Shown here: positions 57,961 through 64,000 of the stretch, piece after piece | Numbering within the stretch: the first letter of the stretch is position 1 | Layout: every line of letters starts with the position of its first letter | DNA from: Poecilobothrus nobilitatus | Lineage: Eukaryota; Arthropoda; Insecta; Diptera; Dolichopodidae | NCBI GenBank assembly: GCA_947095535.1 | Contig: OX352772.1 | Span: 320,302,018 to 320,366,017, forward strand | Length of the DNA: 64,000 nucleotides | Direction: 5' to 3' | Position numbers and translations under genes: made by a program | The notes under the pieces: model-generated | Database searches by the model: none | Seen by the model: only the letters and a program-made list of their open reading frames with translations | What the model was told of the DNA's origin: nothing

Positions 57961-58141
57961 GTTTTCAAACCCATTTTCATATACTTGTAAATAATCTTAA
58001 TTTTTATTTGCACAATTACTAGATTGAAAAATTTTTAATACTCACTAGATTTATTGATCTATTGTTTCTGTTATAATATATCTTGCAGTCTTCGTAAATA
58101 AAATTAAACATCTTAATATGTATAACATTTGGCTCCAATAA

Positions 58142-59160
58142 TTATACCCGTATGAACAATGTTCAAGGGTATTATAAATTTGCCATTACGTTTGTGACAC
58201 CTTAAAGGAGTCGAGCTAGATATAGTGTTAAAGGTATGGATCGGCTCAGAATCGAATTCTGAGTCGATTAAGCCATGTACGTCCGTCCGTCCGCACGATA
58301 ACTCAAAAAATAAAGGAGCTAGGAGGCTGAAATTTTTTTTACGGCACTTTTACAAAATTGTTAGTTTTGCTATTTAAATCCAACATTTTCGGTAGGCGGG
58401 TTCGAGTAGCTGCCATACAATTTCTATCTTTATATAGAAATAACTCAGTATCTATTCAAGCTAGGTTTTTGCAAATGATGATCAAGTTTTATGGCAACAA
58501 CTTCTGTAAAATTTGGTTGTGTTGGTGCGGCGGATTCGTGTAGCTGCCATACAACTTCTCCGTTTAAATGAGAATAACTCAGTGTCTATTGAAGCTAGCA
58601 ACCTGATATTTAGTAACAAGGTGTCGAGTTACAGGCCAACAACTTTTGTAAAATTTGGTTTGTCTAGAGCAGCCGGTTCAGGCTTCTTGCACCTCTTCGA
58701 ACTTAATGAAGCTAGGCGTCTGAAATCTTGCAAATGATGATCAAGTTTTATGGCAACAACTTTTGCAAAATTTGGTTGTGGTGGTGCGACGGGTTCGGGT
58801 AGCTGCCATATAACTTATCCGTTTAAATGAGAATAACTCAGTGTCTATTGAATCTAGGAACCTGAAATTTAGTAAAGAGGTGTCGAGTTATAGGCCAACA
58901 ACTTTTGTAAAACTTGGTTGGTCTAGAGCAGCCGGTTCAGGCTTCTTGCACCTCTTGGAACTTAATGAAGCTAGGCGCAATAGATTCAGGTAGCTGTCAT
59001 ACAACTCCACAATTTACATAATTATATCTCTGTAGTTCGGTACTAAAACATCTGAATGTTTTTAAAAGATGATCAAGTTTTATAGAAACAGGATATATTA
59101 CGTTCATACAGGTATCCCAGAGTTGACACAGTCTACTCTACTGCACTCTTCCTCGTTTTA
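58142..59160 (-). mobile_element. Family A Helitron-like element, about 1 kb, well preserved
   Basis: The hairpin ATACCCGTATGAAC-AAT-GTTCAAGGGTAT lies at 58144-58172. It is followed by GGAGTCGAGCTAGATATAG, GAATTCTGAGTCGATTAAGC, the CGTCCGTCCG core, CACGATAACTCAAAAAATAA and central units. The AGCTGCCATA word recurs at 58408, 58542 and 58801, the last step being 259 bp as in the expanded copy. The far end is TTCATACAGGTATCCCAGAG and CACTCTTCCTCG. This copy shows the basic layout from which the 50545-52776 copy appears to have expanded. Confidence 0.9.
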
Positions 59161-60489
59161 CTTTAGTAATATAAGAATTTTTCTGTCGTATAATGATCTG
59201 TATAATGATCTGTTCTGTATAATGATTTTCTGTCGTCTATAATCAGATAATATACTCTGTCAATGTACGATATTTTAACGTTTGAAAAAATATATTGAAA
59301 TTATTTATACTGGTTTATTTAAAATAAAGTATGAAAAGAAGAAATTTGTTTAATGATTTAATACAACATTCATTTATCTTATTATCAGATTTATCGATTT
59401 TTCTTTATAAATATTTTTTTCAAAAGCAACACTTTTATGTAATTTTAGAAGTAAAACAATCAATATTCTTTTAAATCTGATCACAGTGAAAATATATTCA
59501 CCAAATATTAATTCTCTTCGATATTCGCTTCATGTTACTTTTAAAATACTGTAAAACTAAAAAAAATTTTTGGGAAAGTATTCTAGGCTACATTTTTTCA
59601 GAAAAAAAAAAAATATATATAAAACGAAAAATATGAAATCGCTAGCGGACTTTCGTGATAATAATTCTAAGCCCCTTAGAAGAAAAAATTATACATATTC
59701 AGTTATTATTATTTTATTGAGCAATTTTCGATTTTATATAAATTTTACCTTATATATCGAATAAATGCATTTCTTTTCCTCTTTTGACAAATGATCAGCG
59801 TATAATATAAGAACATAAAGTTTAGTTCTCTTAATAGAATATTAAAATAGTATATATGTACTAGATTTAGCATTTCTATAAATTGATAATGTTTTCTAGT
59901 ATAAATGGAAGTTGTTGATAAATGGGACGCTAATTTACCATATTTACTCCTTTCCAATTTTTTTCAAAAGGTTGTGTTGTTGGGAGTAGAGAAGAGTAGT
60001 TTACTAGATAAAAGGTACAAACATTAAAGTAGATGAGTATTGCTATAAAATAATAATATTAAACACAAATACTAAATAGATATTGACAATTTTACGATAA
60101 TAATATATTATATAGCAATCCTTACCCATTTTTTGTTACATTTACTAGAAAACTTTGATGATATATTACAATAAATTACAATTACATTACACACAGTACC
60201 AGCACACTTTACAAATCTTAATATAACCAAATCGTTTTTGATAAATGTAAGGGTTGTCTAATAACAAAAAAAATATTAATGTAAAACTTATATTGATCCG
60301 GATTCTTTAAAGGATAAATTCTTTTACTTTAACTTTAATTTGTTTATTTCATAAGTTTATCTATTATTATTTGTAATTTTAAATCTGTGTCGGAAACGGT
60401 TAAAAAAAACGGAAAAGTAATTTTTATTTTTTTTTATAACTATATAAAATTTCTTAAAAGAATACCTTATATATTAAAGTTAGAACTTA
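59161..60489. other. AT-rich stretch without a recognised feature
   Basis: AT-rich DNA with a small TAATGATCTGT direct duplication near 59193-59215. No coding pattern is seen before the LINE relic. Confidence 0.5.
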
Positions 60490-61060
60490 TTCAAAAAAAC
60501 AAAATCTGTTCCTTTATACTAAATCGAAAAGCATCAACATCAATAGTTATTACTTTTGGATGTAAATTGTACATCTTTGTTTGACATATCATATCTCCAA
60601 ATCTCAACGTATGAAAATTTTGAAAAAAGAAATGTATGCCCTTGTCAATACTTCTTCTCAAAATATGATAAATTATAGATATGTTATTTCTGTCACTCTG
60701 AAAGTATTTTTCTTTGTCATAGTTTTGAAAAGCTTCTGGAAGAATGAATCCTAAATTAAACATCTTTAAAACATACTAGTTATCTCGATAAACTGCATGA
60801 CCTATTCAGCTATTTTATTATAAAGTTCATGCTTTTTTAAAATGTTTCCTAGTGAGTCAAAAATTTCGTTTATATTATTGCTGAGCCAAAAGTAATTCTT
60901 ATTATTGGTATTCTGTTTCAGATTTTCCACATTTCCCAAGATATATTCTAAGACATTTTCTTTCGAATTTTCTATAGGTTTCCATCAGGGATCCACTAGT
61001 ATTATACCAAATATGAAATGTATAAGTTAATAAAAAGGATCTGATTATGATTTGGTATGT
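60490..61060 (-). pseudogene. ORF2 C-terminal relic of a further non-LTR retrotransposon
   Basis: Minus strand, high to low coordinates: IIIRSFLLTYTFHIWYNTSG (about 61050-60990), then METYRKFERKCLRIYLGK with the conserved (K)xRxFERKCLR block. After stops and a frameshift comes NNINEIFDSLGNILKKHELY. The 90-codon frame at 60491-60763 then gives GFILPEAFQNYDK, NNISIIYHILRRSIDKGIHF and YNLHPKVITIDVDAF. Together these follow the order seen at the C-terminus of certain insect LINE polyproteins: IIRPxxTYAxPIWFNxS, FERKCLR, GFIxPEAFxxLDxxGYIQ, IPxIYHIxRR. Palm-domain catalytic motifs are absent and several stops are present. The family assignment within non-LTR elements is from memory and tentative. 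Confidence 0.65.
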
Positions 61061-63977
61061 CTAAATTTCAACCTTTCAGAATACGTTTTAACTTTTGAAT
61101 ACTTTCTGTGTTATTCTATATAGGCTTTAGGAACGTCCATTAATCATGAAAAATATAAATGTAACTGTTAGATTTCATCTTGCAGAATATTTCGATTTTT
61201 ATTTTAGAATATTAAATTATTGTTTTCTGAAACACAATTACTATTTAAAAAAAAGTAAAGAACTATAGAAGTAGGTATATATGGGAGAAAACGAATAAAA
61301 AAAAAACAGATTTTCGTTACAAGAATGTAAGTTTAATTCTTTAATCCACTTATTTGTTAACCTGTATAAGATATAAAATTTATTATTTTTTTTTTTTTAA
61401 TTTTATTATTACAAAAACCATCAAAAACTGTTGTTTGTGAAATGATTGTGCAATTTAAAAAATAAAACGTAATTACATATACATAGGTATAATAAAATAT
61501 ACAGCAATTTCACACATAAAATATTGTTATTTTTAAAACACCTGTATACTTCAAACTATATACCTTTGTTTATACATATTACATACATATATGGAATTTA
61601 TATTGAAAACATGTTCTTAACTCATAAAATCTGAATATCAACGTTGAAAAAGAAAAACTTTTAAATAACAACGAACGTATATGTCAGCACGAATGCAAAT
61701 AAAATTTATTTTATTATAGTAAATGCACCACGTGTGCACAGTTACTGTAACACTGTTCCATATTCCAATTTCCAACGTTTATCTTCCGATACAAATAGAC
61801 ACAAACAGGCAAAGAAACACACACAAAATAAACAAAAAAAAAAGCCATCAAAAAAGAAATGAAAATAAAACAAAAAAAAAAAAATTATTTCGCTCCCATA
61901 AAAAAAGTTTGTGTGTTTTTGTGGTTGGTTTACTCTTCGTTTGTTATTTTCCGCAAAGTTTTTTCCTGTTTTGCCATCAATTTTATCCAAAAAAAAAAAA
62001 AAAAAACAAAATTAAAAAATTAAATAAAAGATGGCATATCTCATAATAAAATCAACTTTTTAAATAATGTCTTTATTTAAAAACTTTGCATTGCTCTTAT
62101 TTTTTATGTTCACACAATTTTCAGAATTAAAATTTTTTTTTTTATATGCAATTTTTTTCCCTAATGTTTTTTTGTTTTAATTTTCAGTGGTAATAAAAGA
62201 ATGGAACGCATTTGCATATTTTTAGGGGCAGATTTTTTTTACCGTAAAATACAATGTTCCACAATATATCGCGGAAGTATACGGTAACATTTATTAAGGG
62301 AAGTAAATAAACCAGTTTTGTAACAAATAATTCTCGAGATAATTGAGCTTAAAAGAAAATTAAAAGAAAAAATAATTAAATGTTGGTAAATTCATGGTAA
62401 AATAACTTGTTAATATTAAATTATTTTAAAAATAAGAATAAAAAAATTACTGTTGACAACAGATAAAATGGATTAAGAATATTTATGTAAAAAAAAAATG
62501 TTGAAAGAAATGATAATGACTTGGTGGTTTGTAATGTTTAATAATTTGAAAGCATAAAGAAACAATTAAGATTTTTGGGATAATTTTGCAGAATGAAAAG
62601 ATGGCTATAATAATGTTTTAAATTTAAAAAAAAAAAATTTTTTATATACATACGTAAATAAGCCCCAATAAAAAAAAAAATTTCTAATAAAACTTACTGT
62701 ATAGGATAAAGTTAAAGTCGCGATCAATATACCTAATATCTAATATAAAACTTTTTTGATACCTAGATATCTTTTTATATTTAATGAAGTGATCAGCACT
62801 GACCGTTGTTCCCATCTTATTAAATTTCTTTTATTGTTTCGTTTTTGGTTGATTTTTTTTTTTTTTTACTTTTTAATTTCTTTTTATTCTCATACAGTAT
62901 AATCCCGCTTAATATTATGACGTTTCAAAATGAAGAAAAGTGCTGTTGAATCGTAAAAACAAAAAAAAAAACAAAAAAGAAATCAAAGAAATCATCTTAA
63001 GAAAAAAAAGTGATGGCGATGTTTAGGGAAAAAAAAATTTTAAAAAAACTTTTCAACAAAAGAACAAAGTCATTTAATTTGGGGTGATAAATGACATTAA
63101 AATTCCATTTTTTTTAACTTATGTTTTTATGATAATAAAAAGTAAAAGAAAATTTTTAGCCCAAAATTTCCAAAAACAAAAAAAAAAAAATTAAAATTAT
63201 TATGTTCAATTATAAAATTTATCAACTTTTAATGTTATTAACAATATAAAAAATAAAATAATCATAATAATAATAACAATTTAACAGGTTTTACCTGTAC
63301 TTAATAATTATACACCTGCTTTTTTTCATTCTTTAATATTTTACGTGATGTTAATTTCATAATTAACTTAGCCATTAAGAAAAAAAACATTTCACGGCAA
63401 ATATAAATACACTTAGGTATGTTTTGATAGGACAACTTATAGGATTAAGACATAATTATAATAAAACAAAAAAAGTTTAAAAATAAAAAATAAAATTATA
63501 ATAAAATTAATAAAAATATTAAAACATTAAAAATGTGAAAATGTAAAATTTTGAAGATTTAAAAATGCGTTTATAGTTGTTTAGAAAATAAAAAAAAAAG
63601 GAGATTTTTTGTAAAAATTATTATTAGAATATTTTATACAATAATAACTGAAAAAATATCTTGCTATTTTTTAATATTTATTTTATAATTGTAATGAAAT
63701 AAAATTAATCCAATTTTACTATAAAATAAATAAATTTCTAGTCAAAATCATTAAAGTAAATTACCATCATTAATATGGTATTAACAAATGAAATAAAATT
63801 TTCAGACTGGAATTGAAAGATTATAATTTTCAATTCCAATTATAATCAACCACAAGACGTTCAAAAATTTATTATATATGCTATTAGTACACCTTATATT
63901 ATACAGGCATTAGAATATTTTTTTTTTTGGTAGAAGGTTATGGCCTAGAATACTCCCAATCAATTTTTGCTTTTTTT
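61061..63977. other. AT-rich stretch without a recognised gene
   Basis: AT-rich with homopolymers. A CA-richer patch at 61720-61830 (AAACACACACAAAATAAAC) and the 62195-62290 patch after an acceptor-like site are the only deviations. The frames at 61723-62046 and 61742-61990 run through homopolymers and have no domain pattern. Confidence 0.5.
62195..62293 (+). other. Weak candidate terminal exon after an acceptor-like site
   Basis: TTTTTTTGTTTTAATTTTCAG ends at 62187. The following sequence has one open frame of about 33 codons (including RMERICIFLGADFFYRKIQC) before a stop near 62285. The sequence is not homopolymeric, which is unusual here. There is no homology I recognise and no partner exon, so chance is the leading explanation. 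Confidence 0.12.
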
Positions 63978-64000
63978 TATACCCTATACACATTAAGTAT
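63978..64000 (-). mobile_element. Start of a family C element, cut by the window end
   Basis: TATACCCTATACACATTAAG followed by TAT matches the hairpin-end start of family C (compare TATACGCTACACCTAAAGTA at 16501). Only 23 bp lie inside the window. Confidence 0.5.

Noticed and set aside
60989..61000. GGATCCACTAGT, identical to part of a common cloning polylinker
   Set aside because: The surrounding bases do not continue the polylinker, and the 12 bp fit inside the translated LINE relic. It is coincidence, not vector contamination.
61723..62046. Overlapping open frames on both strands at 61723-62046 and 61742-61990
   Set aside because: Both run through several homopolymer A/T tracts and neither shows a domain or plausible gene context.

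Overview
This 64 kb window looks like a gene-poor, very AT-rich (roughly four-fifths A+T by eye) stretch of a dipteran insect nuclear genome. I found no complete protein-coding gene, no rRNA and no convincing functional tRNA. There is no bacterial operon or CRISPR array. The dipteran assignment rests on many copies of short elements with a (GTCC)n/(GGAC)n core, a neighbouring terminal hairpin and subterminal inverted repeats. This is the known architecture of DINE-1/mini-me non-autonomous Helitron-like elements of flies. I cannot place it below Diptera. The window is best read as a large intron or an intergenic desert filled with transposon relics.

Strand convention for the Helitron-like families: '+' means the element reads from its plain end towards its hairpin end on the given strand. 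Family A (hairpin with ATACCC/GGGTAT arms) lies at about 3435, 25104, 26072 (head only), 41945, 49343, 50545 (expanded, 2.2 kb) and 58142. Family B (hairpin AGCACATTT/AAATGTGCT) lies at about 634, 5185, 6607, 6999, 7836, 30391-31210 (heads), 33241, 37311, 40762 (internal deletion), 45542 (265-bp duplication) and 54448 (best copy). Family C lies at 8604, 16501 and 63978 (cut by the window edge). Families A and C both carry central tandem repeats with a 142-bp step.

Other repeats: a tRNA-derived SINE (S1) has four copies with target-site duplications (283, 15462, 35212, 38666). Two or three copies of a second short tRNA-like repeat lie at 5620, 30047 and 32720. A 1.6 kb foldback-like element with nested inverted repeats lies at 10794-12393, with fragments at 12940, 14895, 32130 and 35424. 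A 1.14 kb element with 32-bp terminal inverted repeats and scattered TTGTTGTATGT motifs lies at 13085-14225. A two-copy family D lies at 31945 and 40424.

Five decayed non-LTR retrotransposon 3' ends remain: RNase H at 17985-18720 and 20980-21790, an RTE-like C-terminus at 22703-22985, an RT C-terminus at 41010-41478 and an ORF2 C-terminus at 60490-61060. All five lie on the minus strand. This is weakly consistent with the window being an intron of a plus-strand gene.

Between these lie AT-rich low-complexity stretches with very many homopolymer A/T runs. Two isolated splice-acceptor-like sites (45467, 62194) and a short Ser/Pro-coding snippet (36247-36316) are the only faint hints of host exons.
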